Source of the DNA: Tricholomella constricta
Taxonomy: Eukaryota > Basidiomycota > Agaricomycetes > Agaricales > Lyophyllaceae
Length of the DNA stretch: 64,000 bases
Assembly (NCBI GenBank): GCA_013368375.1
Contig: JAACJP010000017.1
Location: 1 to 64,000 of the forward strand
Direction of reading: 5' to 3'
The translations under genes were made by a program, and so were the position numbers. The notes below the pieces were generated by a model. That model was not told the DNA's origin and did not search any database. It was given only the letters and a program-made list of their open reading frames with translations. Positions 32,135 to 42,719 of this stretch are shown here, piece after piece (positions within the stretch are counted from its first letter, which is position 1; each line of letters opens with the position of its first letter).

Positions 32135-33828
32135 AGGGCTGATCGTGACCACGAAGCTTTTGCAAAGTCTTGATAATTGTACTTGTAGTTTCCCTCGTAT
32201 GGCCGTCCCCTCCTCTATTCGTCTCTACAGTAGCCAGGAATCAAGTGTTTGTGTGTACATGCTTATTGTTGAACGTCGGCGGCGCAACCTCAACGCCACA
32301 CACTTAAGATACAACAGTATCTTTATCTTGGAGGAAAAAAGAACAGAGAGCTCAAGAGTCCCAAACGCAGAGGCTTCTATCCATTAACAACATCATCAAC
32401 AAGAGTAGTGGTACCGAAAACATTCTATCATATGCTTTATTGCTTTATTAGAAGAAAAGAAGAATTTTGTCCAAAGTATGTTGAAAGTTGAGGAAGACGC
32501 AGTACCAGAAGTATCGTGAACGCTTTTGCAGTGACCAAAGCGTAATCAAATTCAAGGCTCATTCGTTCCCCTACAACGAACTGTATCATACTTTCCCTCC
32601 TCCTAACTTGAAGTAGCCGTCCCTCCTTTTCCATGCTAACAACAACTAGCTATAGGAATCAAGTGCTCGCCTGCCAGCATCCACGCCCATCCCCATCGTG
32701 ACAACCCGTGCCTCCGATTCGGCGGCGCAAACCTCCAACTTCAACGCCACACACTCAGACTCGAGTCGGACTTGTATCAATCAGTATCAGTATCAAGAGA
32801 CCCTTCTATATGATAGCGATATCATCTACTACTACTACTACTACTACTCGTAGTACCGAAATCATTCTATATACATATCCTATGCTTCATCTGTCAGAGA
32901 ACAAGACCAAGACCAAGACCAAGAACAAGAAAAAAAAAGAAAAAAAAAAAGAAGTGAGAACCATTCCAAATCCAAACCCAAACCTTGGTCCAAAAGTCCC
33001 CAAGTATCAAGTATCAAGAAACAAGAGTCCGGTATCCGGTGTCCGGTGTCGGAAAACCAGCGTCCAGTGTCCAGTGTCCGTGGTGGACGACGGTCGAGGC
33101 TCGACAAAGCGACATGATTGGCTAGCATTGCGCAAAGTACCCTTGGCAGCGGTGGTGTAGATAGATAGATAGATAGCGATACTAGATGTATGGATGTGGG
33201 GAAGATGATGGGATGGAGAGAGAGAGAGAGAGAGAAGAGATGGGGTTCGAATCAAATGTCTGTCTGTGTGCATGTGTGCTGTGTGCTGTATGTTGTGTGT
33301 CTGTGGGGGGTTGACGAGGATGGGGCTATGTTGTGCTTTGGGTTGATTGTGATTGCGATTGTGATTGTGCGTGGAGAGTGGAGAGATGAGAGTCCGAGAT
33401 GGAGACGGTGTAGCAAGCTGGATCTGAGATCTGGTTGGATGGACTGGGAGAAGACGGGACGAGACGAGGCGGGATGAGGCGGGACGAGATGAGGCGAGAT
33501 GAGATACGGAAGAACGAGACGAGACAAGACGAGACAAACGAGAAGAGAATAGCCAGAACGAACGGGGGACAGGGAACGAGGGGGAACGAAAAAGGACGGA
33601 AGAAAAAAGAAAGAAAAATAAAGGAAGGACGAAAGATTAAAGAAAGAGAGAGAGAAGATACGCAGGAAACGTCTACGATGGCAAGCACACCATCACCACC
33701 ACCCACCCAACCAACCACCCCACGTCCACCAGCACCTGCGAAAAAAAAAGGAAGACAAAAAAGCAACGCCCCATCAGCTTCACCACCAAACCTCCCCCGT
33801 CAGGACACTCACCAACAACTCCTCAAGC
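32135..33828. other. gene-free stretch with a duplicated segment and microsatellites
   Basis: Tail-to-tail interval. The segment about 32234-32440 (AGGAATCAAGTG, CGGCGGCGCAA, CAACGCCACACAC, GTACCGAAAACATTCT) recurs diverged at about 32652-32890. A third version is at 42340-42400 on the other strand. Simple repeats follow: CTA triplets near 32828, ACCAAG near 32903, poly-A near 32929-32952, GTCCGGT/GTCCAGT near 33030-33080, GATA near 33161-33176, GA near 33217-33240 and GAGACGAGAC near 33450-33540. Confidence 0.65.
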
Positions 33829-35928
33829 CTATGCCTGTATCTTCAACGCACGCTTGAACCTCGAAAGGCCCCCATCCCCGCCACCATCACGCTCGTCCTC
33901 CTCCTCCTGCTGTGGGGCGTGGACATGGACATGCACGCCAAAGAACCTCGAGACGCGCGTGCGTAAGCCGCGCTTCCCCTTCCCCTTTACCACCTGCTTC
34001 ACCTTCATCTTAGCCTCCTGTTCCCGATCGAGGGGCACCCCCGGTCCCGATCCCGAACCCAAATTGTCCAACCCCGAGCCCGAACACGATTGTTGCGAAT
34101 GCGAGAGCGACGGATCATGATGATGATCCTCCTCGCTCCCACTTTCCCCATCCAAGCTGCTCGAGCTCTCAGGCGGCGTAGGCAACCCTGCCTCGTTCCG
34201 CCTCACTCGGCCTTTCCCCTTCTCCTTCCCTTTTCCTCCCGCTTTTTCCTTCCCTTTACCCTTTCCATGTGCCGTTTCCCCCCTCTCTCCCTCCTTTTCC
34301 CCATCACCCACTGCGCCAAAACTAGAACCAGACACAGGAACTCCGCCAACAAACTCAATCTCTCCCCCCGCACCCACCCACGCCCGGGGCCAACCCCCCA
34401 CACCATCTTCGCCCACACGCGACCCCGTCGCAACCGCATCCAGCGCACCAAGCAGCACCAGCTCACCCAGAGCGTACGTGTACCCGTCTGGGGCGGAGGA
34501 GGAAGGGGTAAGGGCGGGGGTGGAGCCAAGCACACCGGCAGGTAGGAGGAACGGGACTGCGTTCGGGGACGGGGACGGGTTCCCGTGCGCGGTCGTCCGT
34601 GGCTGGTGGACAGGAAGATGGATCGGCGTCGACACGGTGCGTGGGTGCGGGTGGAGGTTCGCGGAGCGACGTTTGGATGCTGCGGTGCTCAAACTCGTGT
34701 CCCCGCCAGCGCTAAGAGGTGACGAACGGAGCGGCGACCTAGACGATGTAGGTGCAGGGGCGGGTGAGGAGAGTGCGGGAGACGAGGCGGATGCGGTGGG
34801 GGGGTAGGCAAAGGAGAGCAGGAACTGCTCGATGCTTTGCGCGAGCTTCGGTTTCGTGTTTAGGTGGGAGCGCTTCGAAGTAAAACTGGGCGGAGAGAGG
34901 TATGTGGGGGATGTGATGGATCTATGTGGGACGGTGAGGGAGGCGGAGGCGGAGTAGGGGAGGACATGGATGAGGTGGGGGTGCCTTGAGCCCGATTTAG
35001 GTAGGGCAAGGCTCTCTGCGCTAGGTGCGCGGGATGAGAAGAGGGATGGTGGGGAAGAGGCAGAGGCGGAGATGGTGTTGGGGTACGAAGAAGGTGGGGA
35101 TGGACCAAAGAGGGAGGAGAGGCGAGGGCGGGGACGCGACGAGGTGAGGGAGGAGAGGGAGGAAAAGATGCTCTGGCGCTTCGACTTTTGATTGTGATTG
35201 CGGTAGGGCGAAAAAGCGGGGGCAGAGGCGGTAGGAGGAGTAAGGAAAGGGGCGGCGAGGGTTGTGACGAGGATGGCGTGTTTAAGGAGGGCCTTGTCTG
35301 GGAGGGCAGGCGGGAGAAAGTTGATGAGGGCCGTGAACTGGCTCTCGGTGGTGGTTTTGGGTTTAGGAGAGAGCCTGAGGGAGTTTCGGAAAGAGGAGGA
35401 GCGAGAGGTAGAGGTGTCGGCGGAAGAGGAGGACGAGGCGAGGGAGATGGCGTCGTCGGTGCAGGGAAGGGCCAGGGGCGCCTGGGTGATGGCGAGCTCA
35501 GGCTCCTCGCTTATGGTAAAGTCGCCGCCGGGATAGAGCTCTGCAAGTTGCTGGATTCGGGGCTGGGGCAGCGTTGCTGTACGCCAGGCATGTGCGACTC
35601 GCTGAGCACGGTCAAGCAGGCCAACTAGGCGCACGGCGCCCGAGTCGTGGATATCAAGTGGAGCAGGGAGGTGGAGGATGATGACGGCGGGACACGGCGA
35701 GGTCGGGACAGGCGGGGGTGTGTGTGTGGCAATGACAACGAGTGAGTGGGCAAGGTGCGGGGATGTGACAAGAGGGGCGAGGTCGGTGTGTGAGGGGGCG
35801 CCGAGGACGATGATGGACTGGGACAGCGGCGAAGGAGAGTCGGGGACGGTGACTGGCCATAACGGCGGGTGCTCGAGCGCTGCAAACGGGTCGAGAGGCA
35901 GTCGAGGGCGGAAAACGTCGCTGGGCAT
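33829..35928 (-). CDS. hypothetical Ser/Pro-rich protein, 699 residues
   Basis: A single open frame from the Met at 35928. The first about 230 residues look like a folded domain: DPFAALEHPPLWPVTV, SIIVLGAPSHTDLAPLVTSP, SLVVIATHTPPPVP, VRLVGLLDRAQRVAHAWRT, and after a Ser-rich insert TALINFLPPALPDKALLKHAILVTTLAAPFL. The remainder is Ser/Pro-rich and disordered, with a Gly/Lys-rich stretch (KGKGKEKAGGKGKEKGKGR) and a basic C-terminus LSRFKRALKIQA. GC-rich third positions and absence of stops over 2.1 kb support coding. I do not recognise a family or function. The antisense frames inside it are shadows. Confidence 0.65.
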   Translation of the reverse strand: MPSDVFRPRLPLDPFAALEHPPLWPVTVPDSPSPLSQSIIVLGAPSHTDLAPLVTSPHLAHSLVVIATHTPPPVPTSPCPAVIILHLPAPLDIHDSGAVRLVGLLDRAQRVAHAWRTATLPQPRIQQLAELYPGGDFTISEEPELAITQAPLALPCTDDAISLASSSSSADTSTSRSSSFRNSLRLSPKPKTTTESQFTALINFLPPALPDKALLKHAILVTTLAAPFLTPPTASAPAFSPYRNHNQKSKRQSIFSSLSSLTSSRPRPRLSSLFGPSPPSSYPNTISASASSPPSLFSSRAPSAESLALPKSGSRHPHLIHVLPYSASASLTVPHRSITSPTYLSPPSFTSKRSHLNTKPKLAQSIEQFLLSFAYPPTASASSPALSSPAPAPTSSRSPLRSSPLSAGGDTSLSTAASKRRSANLHPHPRTVSTPIHLPVHQPRTTAHGNPSPSPNAVPFLLPAGVLGSTPALTPSSSAPDGYTYALGELVLLGALDAVATGSRVGEDGVGGWPRAWVGAGGEIEFVGGVPVSGSSFGAVGDGEKEGERGETAHGKGKGKEKAGGKGKEKGKGRVRRNEAGLPTPPESSSSLDGESGSEEDHHHDPSLSHSQQSCSGSGLDNLGSGSGPGVPLDREQEAKMKVKQVVKGKGKRGLRTRVSRFFGVHVHVHAPQQEEEDERDGGGDGGLSRFKRALKIQA

Positions 35929-37050
35929 CGTGGACGAACGCTACAAAATGTCGTCACAGGCTTTATTCTTGGCACATCTCTTGCCGTCCGTGCCGAGACC
36001 GTCCGTCCGGCCATGACCGACCTCGCGATCCCCGGCCGCGACTGCGGCGACCCTCTCCCTTATGTAAGTAAAGACCCGCGAACACGGTCAAAGCCTAAAA
36101 TGACGCGCTATGCCTCGATGTAGCTCGATGTGGCTCTCATAGGGAGCAGCCTCTCGTTTCCTCACAAGATCAAATCAAGAAACGATAAACTTTTCTCTTA
36201 TCAGGTCGTGAGAGTCGAGACGGGAAGCATACGATCGGAGGCGATCGTCAAAAATGGCCCAAATCCATGTGCATGAGGGCTTAATCCAAGCTCCCGACCA
36301 GCGTAGGTCCAGACGCTATTATGATAACAATAATACAATCCCTCGTCAGACGCTCAGGTCACCTGCGCTTACCAGTGCGAATATCAAAAGGATCAAACGG
36401 TGACCATGCGTTCAAGTTGCAATTCAGCGCCCTAAAGGCGGCGCTATGTACTATAATAATAGGAGCATAACGGTTCGCTACGTGCATATGACCCGCTGCT
36501 GTAAGATTCAGCCCAATGCTTGTTACTCAGCCCCGGACTTGAATGCCCGGAGCTGCGGTCATCCATCATCTGCTCCAGCGGTGGTGGTGGCGTGCTAAGC
36601 GATGACTATATAGTACTACAATACATACCTGGCCAAGTAATGAAAGCAGGTCTGCGTCATAAAGGGAGACGATCTTATATAGTGTATTCCCCACGACGGA
36701 GTTTCCGCCGCTTCTCGCGGAACAGCCCTCAGCGCCAGGCAAATATATGATTCCCAGTGTCGCCGGCATCCTTAAAAACACCCTAGCCTCCGTCCTGCAG
36801 CTTCGAAATATCGCTTCCAACCTCTGTTCTGTACTGATATGACGCCATCAGCTGCGAGGTGCGACATCTTTGATATCACACTGGCAGCACACGGGTGACT
36901 CGTGCAGTCGGACATGGACGGGTTTGCAAAGGTACTGCAGCGTCAGCGGGTACCAATCCCCGGCCTCTAGAATATATACTCCACCTTCCAACACGCCACG
37001 CATCCACCAACACCCAAAATCGCTCGGTGTAACCGGCTTACCCAAGCGCG
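35929..37050. other. no recognisable gene
   Basis: Contains only short frames; the ones at 36520-36750 and 36566-36820 overlap on opposite strands and have no motif. The left part is the presumed promoter of the 699-residue protein. Confidence 0.4.
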
Positions 37051-38814
37051 CTACGGGTAACACGCATACCTCCTACGGCGCCTCTCCTCCTGCGCAAGCT
37101 CACCAATCACCTTCCAACGTCGAGCATACAAAGTCCGTTTATCCCCTCCTCCTTCAACCCCCATCGTCCCACCCCACTCCTCCTCCTCTTCAACCTTCGG
37201 ACACGCCCCCTTCGCACGCCCCGCCCACTGCGACGTAAGCCCGCTCCCCTGGTGCGGAAACAAAACCGCCAGGAACCGGGCAATACCTAACGCAGAATTC
37301 CCCGCACGCGACACGGCCGACGACAAGGGACACGATATGTCCACCGGCGACACCGACATGTCTATATCCACAGGGCGGGGATCCAGAGGCACCGCCAGGG
37401 GGCCCACCACCTTCGGAATGGGGAGGTTCTCCGCGTCAACGGGAAGTGTTATCTCCCTCAGCCTAGGGCAGTGCCGCGCGAACGAGGCGAGCGCGCCGAG
37501 GGACGCACGGATGCGCACCGCGGATGGTCGCGGCACCATGCGAGGGGTGTCGTAAGGGATGGCTGTGAGCCGGAGGGATTCGATGCTCGACATGAGCCGC
37601 GCCATGTTATCGAAATCTTGGTCGTCCAGGTCTAGCGGCGCCCGGTGCTGTACGTGGAAGGACACGAGGCGGCTGATGAAAGGTGCGGCGAAGAGCGTGG
37701 CGAAAAAGTCAGCGCCGAGGCCTTCACGTTGCGGCATGTATATTGGCACGGTGAAGTTAAGGGAGAGGTGCGTTAGAGAGTCCAGTGCGGGCGATGAGAG
37801 GGTAGGGAGGAATAAAGGCTTTAAGCTGTGTCGAGATGGGGGTGGGAGGCAGGAGAGCGAAAGGCGGGATATGTGTGACGTGAGGGAGGGGTGCACGTAG
37901 AGGGCTCGTGGAATGAAATCGAATGTCGAGTTGATTGTGAGAGAATGAAGACGGGCGAAATCATCTTCATGTGGAGTTTCTTGCATTGATGCGAAAGCAT
38001 TGCTCCAGGGAACAGAACGCTTCCACTGGACGTAATGTGGGTGCAAGAGCGTGAGGTCCTTAAGAACAGGTAGGCCTGCGATGGCGGTCAGGGTGGGACG
38101 TGTAAGGAGATATAGCGGAAGATGAAGCTTTTCTAGTCGTGGAAGGGAGCGTATGAGCGCTGAAAGTTCCGAGTCAAGTGGTGCGGGAGGGGAATCGTCA
38201 AAGTGGGCGATGATTTCGGCATCCAGAATTAATGAGGTCAAAGATGGACGCGACGCATTGATCGACCTCAGCGCATCCGTAAGGTGCTCATAGTGCGCTC
38301 CAGCGGCGCAGCGTAAAAAGAGGTATCTGACGGTTGGCAAAAGAAATAACCAGATACGCGGTTCAATTCCCTCATGTAGAGGATTTACTGAAAGCACAAG
38401 GCTTAGAGTTGTAAGACCGGGGAAGATCGAGGACATAAAAGAGGAGGGTAAAGAGGCATTCGATGGCGGGTAGGTTCCTAGTCGCGCGATGCACTTGAGC
38501 AGTTCTGGAGTAAGTTTACTGTGCACCCGCAGCACACGCACTCGCCGACCATAGAACTTCAAACGCTCCAAGTGGTGTGAGTACGCATCCTGATGCTCCT
38601 GAGGTCTCAGATCTGTATTGTATTCCACCGGTGATGCAAATGGCATAAGCGACACGCTGGGCAGGTCTTCCCAGATGAGGTCCAGGGCAACTTCGCTGAA
38701 GACCTTGCAAGTAAGGCAACATGAGAGAAGATCCGTACGACAATCTGACCAGTCTCCCAATAGGTTGCGAAAGATAATATACAGCAGTTCGGGGAGTTGA
38801 AGAGCTGGATGCAT
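37051..38814 (-). CDS. F-box protein
   Basis: A single open frame of 587 residues with no needed intron. The N-terminus carries a typical basidiomycete F-box: LQLPELLYIIFRNL, then LLSCCLTCKVFSEVALDLIWEDL. After this comes a leucine-rich, LRR-like region (PGLTTLSLVLSVN, SLTSLILDAEIIA, RLEKLHLPLYLLT, VLKDLTLLHP, DSLTHLSLNF, IESLRLTAIPYD, LREITLPVDAENL) that would serve as the substrate receptor. F-box proteins bring substrates to SCF (Skp1-cullin-F-box) ubiquitin ligases. The start lies 151 bp from the start of the divergent mL59 gene, so the two probably share a promoter region. Confidence 0.82.
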   Translation of the reverse strand: MHPALQLPELLYIIFRNLLGDWSDCRTDLLSCCLTCKVFSEVALDLIWEDLPSVSLMPFASPVEYNTDLRPQEHQDAYSHHLERLKFYGRRVRVLRVHSKLTPELLKCIARLGTYPPSNASLPSSFMSSIFPGLTTLSLVLSVNPLHEGIEPRIWLFLLPTVRYLFLRCAAGAHYEHLTDALRSINASRPSLTSLILDAEIIAHFDDSPPAPLDSELSALIRSLPRLEKLHLPLYLLTRPTLTAIAGLPVLKDLTLLHPHYVQWKRSVPWSNAFASMQETPHEDDFARLHSLTINSTFDFIPRALYVHPSLTSHISRLSLSCLPPPSRHSLKPLFLPTLSSPALDSLTHLSLNFTVPIYMPQREGLGADFFATLFAAPFISRLVSFHVQHRAPLDLDDQDFDNMARLMSSIESLRLTAIPYDTPRMVPRPSAVRIRASLGALASFARHCPRLREITLPVDAENLPIPKVVGPLAVPLDPRPVDIDMSVSPVDISCPLSSAVSRAGNSALGIARFLAVLFPHQGSGLTSQWAGRAKGACPKVEEEEEWGGTMGVEGGGDKRTLYARRWKVIGELAQEERRRRRYACYP

Positions 38815-38964
38815 TTGAAACGGATGGGGGGCAGACGAAAAGCTGGGAAGAGTGGGTCTGCATTACATGTACTGATTGGATTGTAATGTATTTGGCTGGA
38901 ACGTTGTTACCAAATAACCCATTTTCCTCCCAAACACCCACCACGCGACGGGAGGTTGGACACC

Positions 38965-39692
38965 ATGTCGGCTGGCATGTCTGCAGGCGCGAAGGCCATC
39001 AAGTCCTTCAGGATAAAGCAGCTCAAGGGCCTCAAACCGCACATTTCTCGTCACGGGCCTCTCCCGGCTCCCACAAAATCCCTTGACGCCGCGACTCCTC
39101 ACCGACTACCGAACCCTTTCATCCCTTACCGCAACCCCGTCACCGGCCGATGGGCTCCTGCAAAGGTGTCACTTCGACGCCAGGCTGATCTCGTCAAGCG
39201 CGCGAAGGAGTCAGACACGCTTTACCTTCTTCCACCCGGCCCCAAGGTGCCTCGACCTTCAAAGCTCACTCCGGCGGAAGCTTCCGTTGAAGCCTATAAA
39301 GCATTCGGTGGAGTACCGAACCAGAAACTTGAAGTCCGGCATCACAATGTTTTGGAACAGTGTTGGATGAACCCAGTGGATTGGGTAGGCGAGCCCAAGG
39401 TGAAGGAGGTTGCGGGAGCCGAGCTGGGGACGAGGTTGTACGCTGCGAAGAAGAGGATGTTCAAGGGGCACAGGTGGGAGAGGATCAAGGAGGCTCGGGA
39501 GAGTAAAAAGAAGATTTTAATGAGGGATATGGCTCGTCGCGTCAGGAATTACAAGGCGGTGCGTCCAATTTTCTGTGGCGTTGGATACTCACTCATTCAC
39601 GCGCCCCCTTCGAACTACAGTACTACCAAAAGAGGAAGCCGAACCCACTCAAAGCATCAAGCTCTACGAAAGCACGGAAACTACCCTTCTAA
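38965..39692 (+). CDS. mitochondrial large ribosomal subunit protein mL59
   Basis: Two exons, 38965-39558 and 39621-39692 (GTGCGT...CTACAG), about 221 residues. The second in-frame Met (MSAGMSAGAKAIK) is preferred over the one at 38956. The protein is basic: AIKSFRIKQLKGLKPHISRHGP, HRLPNPFIPYRNPVTGRWAPAKVSLRRQADLVK, LYLLPPGPK, and the C-terminal basic helix FKGHRWERIKEARESKKKIL, ending YYQKRKPNPLKAS in exon 2. This pattern fits fungal mL59 (yeast MRPL25), a structural protein of the mitochondrial 54S subunit that is imported from the cytosol. Confidence 0.83.
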
Positions 39693-40021
39693 TTACTTTG
39701 TGGCCGGTAGACTTACAATTTCGATATATATTTCTCACATAATTGACTCTCGACCGGACAAAATGACCTAACATAGGGGCGTGTCTATAGCATGTCAGAA
39801 GGTACGTTATGGTTGATAGTGGGGCTTGAGTTAAGCCGTCAGGAAATGAAGCTTCGTTCCTTGGCGTGCACGGTCTTCAGCAACGCGTTTCCAAACTCCG
39901 ATTGCACCCCCGCAAACTCCGACGGTGCTGAATTTGATGAATGTCTCGTCGCCACTCTCCATTCCATACTCTTTGCACTACTCCTTCACCATCCCTCGTC
40001 CACCCGTATTTCTCTGATATT

Positions 40022-41128
40022 ATGTCTTCTTTCCGCCGTGGAGCCCGCAAGCCATATAGCGTGAGCATATACCTCAGTTCACTCTGTCGTGACCTGAGTT
40101 CATTTTCATATGCGCAGCGACCTACGGCTCGAGGAGACGTAGATGGTCAATGGCTTCACGATAAGGCTCCAACTGGCCCCCGAGCCACCGACACAGGGCG
40201 TTCCAAGCCCGCCGCATTTCCAGTCAACGCCGCTCCCGTCAACAGCAAACTCATGGTCTCCAACTTGCATTATGATATCACCCCGAAAGACCTTACTGTA
40301 TGCGAAATTTTCTTCATGATGACAGAGGTATTCTGACCTTTGTTCTTCTCTTTTACAGGCCATATTTGGACAGATAGGCACATTAGTTCGTGAACCACTT
40401 ATCAGGGTACGGCCAGCCCCGAGCTTCACCTGAAAAAAGCCAACCTCGACTCCATTCGCTTATTCGCATTCGGTTTTTGCGTCACCTTTAAAGTACGACC
40501 GTAGCGGCCGCTCCTCGGGCACCGCCATAATCGCCTTCGAAACTCCCACTGAAGCAACACGGGCGAAAAAGCAGTTTGATGGGATCCTTGCCAAGGGTAA
40601 CGTCCTCTCATCCACTCAATGTCGCATTTCCAACCCTTGGATGTGCACATTGAGGACTCTTATTCCAATGCTGACCTTGCGTGTTACCTCATCCAGGACA
40701 ACCCATGTCGATCGCCTTCGACACGATGCCTCCACGCGAGCCTCGACGTTCAGCCAGTGTCCCCGCCTCGCTTATAAACAGAATACAGAAGCCCCCGCTC
40801 CTCGACCGCCTCAGTCGGGACGATACCAGTGTCAAGACTCCCTCCGGCCCGTTTGTCTCCTTCTTGTTCACCATCGTCCGCATCCTCCATTGATGTCTCC
40901 CTTCCATTCACCCATAGCCGAGGAGGTGTTGGCCCTATACGATCGCGACCCGCACGTGGCGGCCCCGCTGCACCCCGGGCAACTCGTGTCCCCAAAAAAC
41001 CAAAGACGGCAGAGGAACTGGATAAAGAGTTGGATGCGTTTATGGGTGATTCAGAGCCTGCCGCTTTGCCTGCGGATGAGCAGGCACAACCTGAAACAGC
41101 TGCACAACAGGATGTCGAAATGGCTTGA
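40022..41128 (+). CDS. ALY/REF mRNA-export adaptor (THO complex subunit 4, Yra1-like)
   Basis: About six exons; clear ones are 40022-40060, 40118-40297, 40359-40406, then from about 40490, 40697 and 40910. It starts MSSFRRGARKPYS, has a variable N-terminus, then an RRM: RNP2 LMVSNLHYDITPKDL, AIFGQIGTLVREPLIR, YDRSGRSSGTAIIAFETPTEA (RNP1), KKQFDGILAKGQPMSIAFD. An RGG-type linker GGVGPIRSRPARGGPAAPRA follows, and the C-terminal FoP-like box KTAEELDKELDAFMGD, which in ALY/REF proteins contacts the DEAD-box ATPase UAP56/Sub2. The protein couples splicing and transcription to mRNA export in the nucleus. Exon borders in the second half are read by eye. The two RNPs and the C-terminal box make the family secure. 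Confidence 0.9.
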
Positions 41129-41250
41129 AGTGTAGTTTAATTTTTTTCCTATGTTGCTTGTACTACGCTCCGTCACTTGACCTCGTCTCAGTTTTGTATT
41201 CCACCTCGCCTCAGTACTCTTCGTTACAGTATATGTTATGTTTATTCTAA

Positions 41251-42141
41251 GGCTCTGCGGAGTCAACGAACGAGGCAGGGTTGCCTACGCCGCCTGAGAG
41301 CTTGCCGCGGTCCTGGTGTCGTGAGCGGCCCAGGAAGGAGGATATGCGGCTGTGGGTGCGAGGCGAGGAGATCAATGTGTTGATTAGCGATGATCGGGAC
41401 AAGGCGTGTGTGGTGTGTAAATGGAAGGATGGTCGGTCCGTTGCGCAGCTCGTTCCCGGGGAGCGTTGGGTACGTATGTCCTCTACCACTACTACCACTA
41501 CTAACCCCTCAAAAAAAGATCGAACTTGCATGCCATAGTTCTGACTTGTTTTCTTGTTTTTGTATGGGCTTGCTGGCTATAAGTTACAAACCAACCGAAT
41601 GGAACCCTACCTCTCCGATCACATCCTCCCCTACCACCTACTATAGACCCTCGGAACCTAATCACCCTGCACGGGGACCTGCGTATCCTCTTCAATCAAG
41701 GCTACTTCGTGTTCCTTCCCAAGAACAGTACCAGCACCACCGGGGACTTCAGGGTCCATTTCCTGCGGGAGACGGGGGATGCGGGGGTGAGGTTCCACGA
41801 CGTCGGCGTTACCGATGCGGTTGCGGTGCTGTCGACGGAGCTGATGTATGCAAGGTTTGCGTGGGCGTTGATGAGCATTATGGAGGAGTTACCAGTGGCG
41901 GTTAATTTTTTTCGCTTCGTTCAAGTTGGAGAGCACGGTAGCGGGGGTGATGGGCATGAGGATCGAGGCAGAAAGCGTAAGGGGGACAAGAAAATTGAGA
42001 CTCGGAAGCACAAGGCCCCACGGTGCGTACAGTCCACATCTGACTTTTTTTACGCTCTTTGTGTTGAGAATGAATAGCAGCCTCGACCGCGATGGTGGCG
42101 ACGGCATGAGACAGATGGGAGATGAAGGTGCAGGTGCGTAA
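41251..42141 (+). CDS. HNH-nuclease-like fungal protein (uncertain model)
   Basis: Exonic pieces: MRLWVRGEEINVLI then DRDKACVVCKWKDGRSVAQLVPGERW (about 41344-41466), and after one or two introns IDPRNLITLHGDLRILFNQ, GYFVFLPKNS, DAVAVLSTELMYARFAWALM (about 41650-41880). A charged C-terminus probably splices near 42022 and ends at 42141. The order Cys-x2-Cys, LVPGE and NLITLHGDLRILFNQGYFVFLP parallels basidiomycete HNH-type proteins (CVVTG, AHLVP, NLI-L--DLH--FD-G-F-FVP). The first HNH His would be replaced by Gln in VAQLVP, so nuclease activity is doubtful. The first exon is unclear; the family call is inference. Confidence 0.45.
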
Positions 42142-42339
42142 CACGGCAGGCTTTCTTTCTTCGGTACAGATTCGTACTCGTCTTCCTCAACTCTCAATTT
42201 GGGACTTTGGACCATGAATTCTTTTCCTCTCCTTAGCAACGAAGCATATGTATATAGAACGTTTTCGGTACCATTACTCTTTTTGGTGATATTGTTAGTA
42301 AATAGAAATTCATGCGTTTGGGACTCCTTCGGGCTCACC

Positions 42340-42481
42340 TGTGTGGCGTCGAATTTGCGCCACCAATAAGCATGTCACACAAACACTTGATTCCTAGCTA
42401 CTGTATCGGATAAAAAAGGGGATGGTCCTACAAGGGAAACTACAAGTACAGTTATCAAGACTTTGCAAAAGTTTTGTGGTC
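42340..42481 (-). other. 3'-flank of the inverted aegerolysin-like gene copy
   Basis: Reverse complement of this stretch matches 32145-32320: CTTTTGCAAAGTCTTGATAA, GTACTTGTAGTTTCCC, GGAATCAAGTGTTTGTGTG and CATGCTTATTG are shared. It was continuous with 48908-50060 before the retrotransposon inserted. Confidence 0.75.
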
Positions 42482-42485
42482 ACGG
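42482..42485. repeat. target-site duplication ACGG, left copy
   Basis: ACGG at 42482-42485 is repeated at 48904-48907, directly outside the two LTRs. Confidence 0.8.
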
Positions 42486-42683
42486 TGGAGCTTGCTAAGT
42501 TGATCTTTCGACCAGACTCAGTTGAGAATGCAGACAGCAGAATGAGATGCTTATTCCTTCTACAAACTGGCCCAAAGTGGCCGCGGCCCTTATGACTAAG
42601 CTACTAAAGCTGATGCCAAACAAGACCAAACAATGCGCTCTCCTCACTTTGCCTGCCTTGGAGCGTCGCTCCGCGACACTCCA
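42486..42683 (-). repeat. 3' LTR (198 bp)
   Basis: On the plus strand it starts TGGAGCTTGCTAAG and ends CGCGACACTCCA. It differs from the right-hand LTR at two CpG positions, reading CA and TG here where the other copy reads CG. Confidence 0.92.
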
Positions 42684-42719
42684 TGTGCCCCCCTCTCGTT
42701 TGGCGACGTCCGCGTCGCC

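Noticed and set aside
31733..32152. 139-codon minus-strand ORF opposite the aegerolysin-like gene (also 48982-49581 plus)
   Set aside because: Shadow of a GC-rich coding region; the sense frame is longer and preserved in both copies.
33161..33540. GATA, GA and GAGAC arrays as a CRISPR-like array
   Set aside because: These are simple sequence repeats without unique spacers; the host is a eukaryote.
34203..35628. Several plus-strand ORFs rich in Arg/Gly/Glu
   Set aside because: They are antisense to the 699-residue Ser/Pro-rich protein and have the composition expected of its complement.
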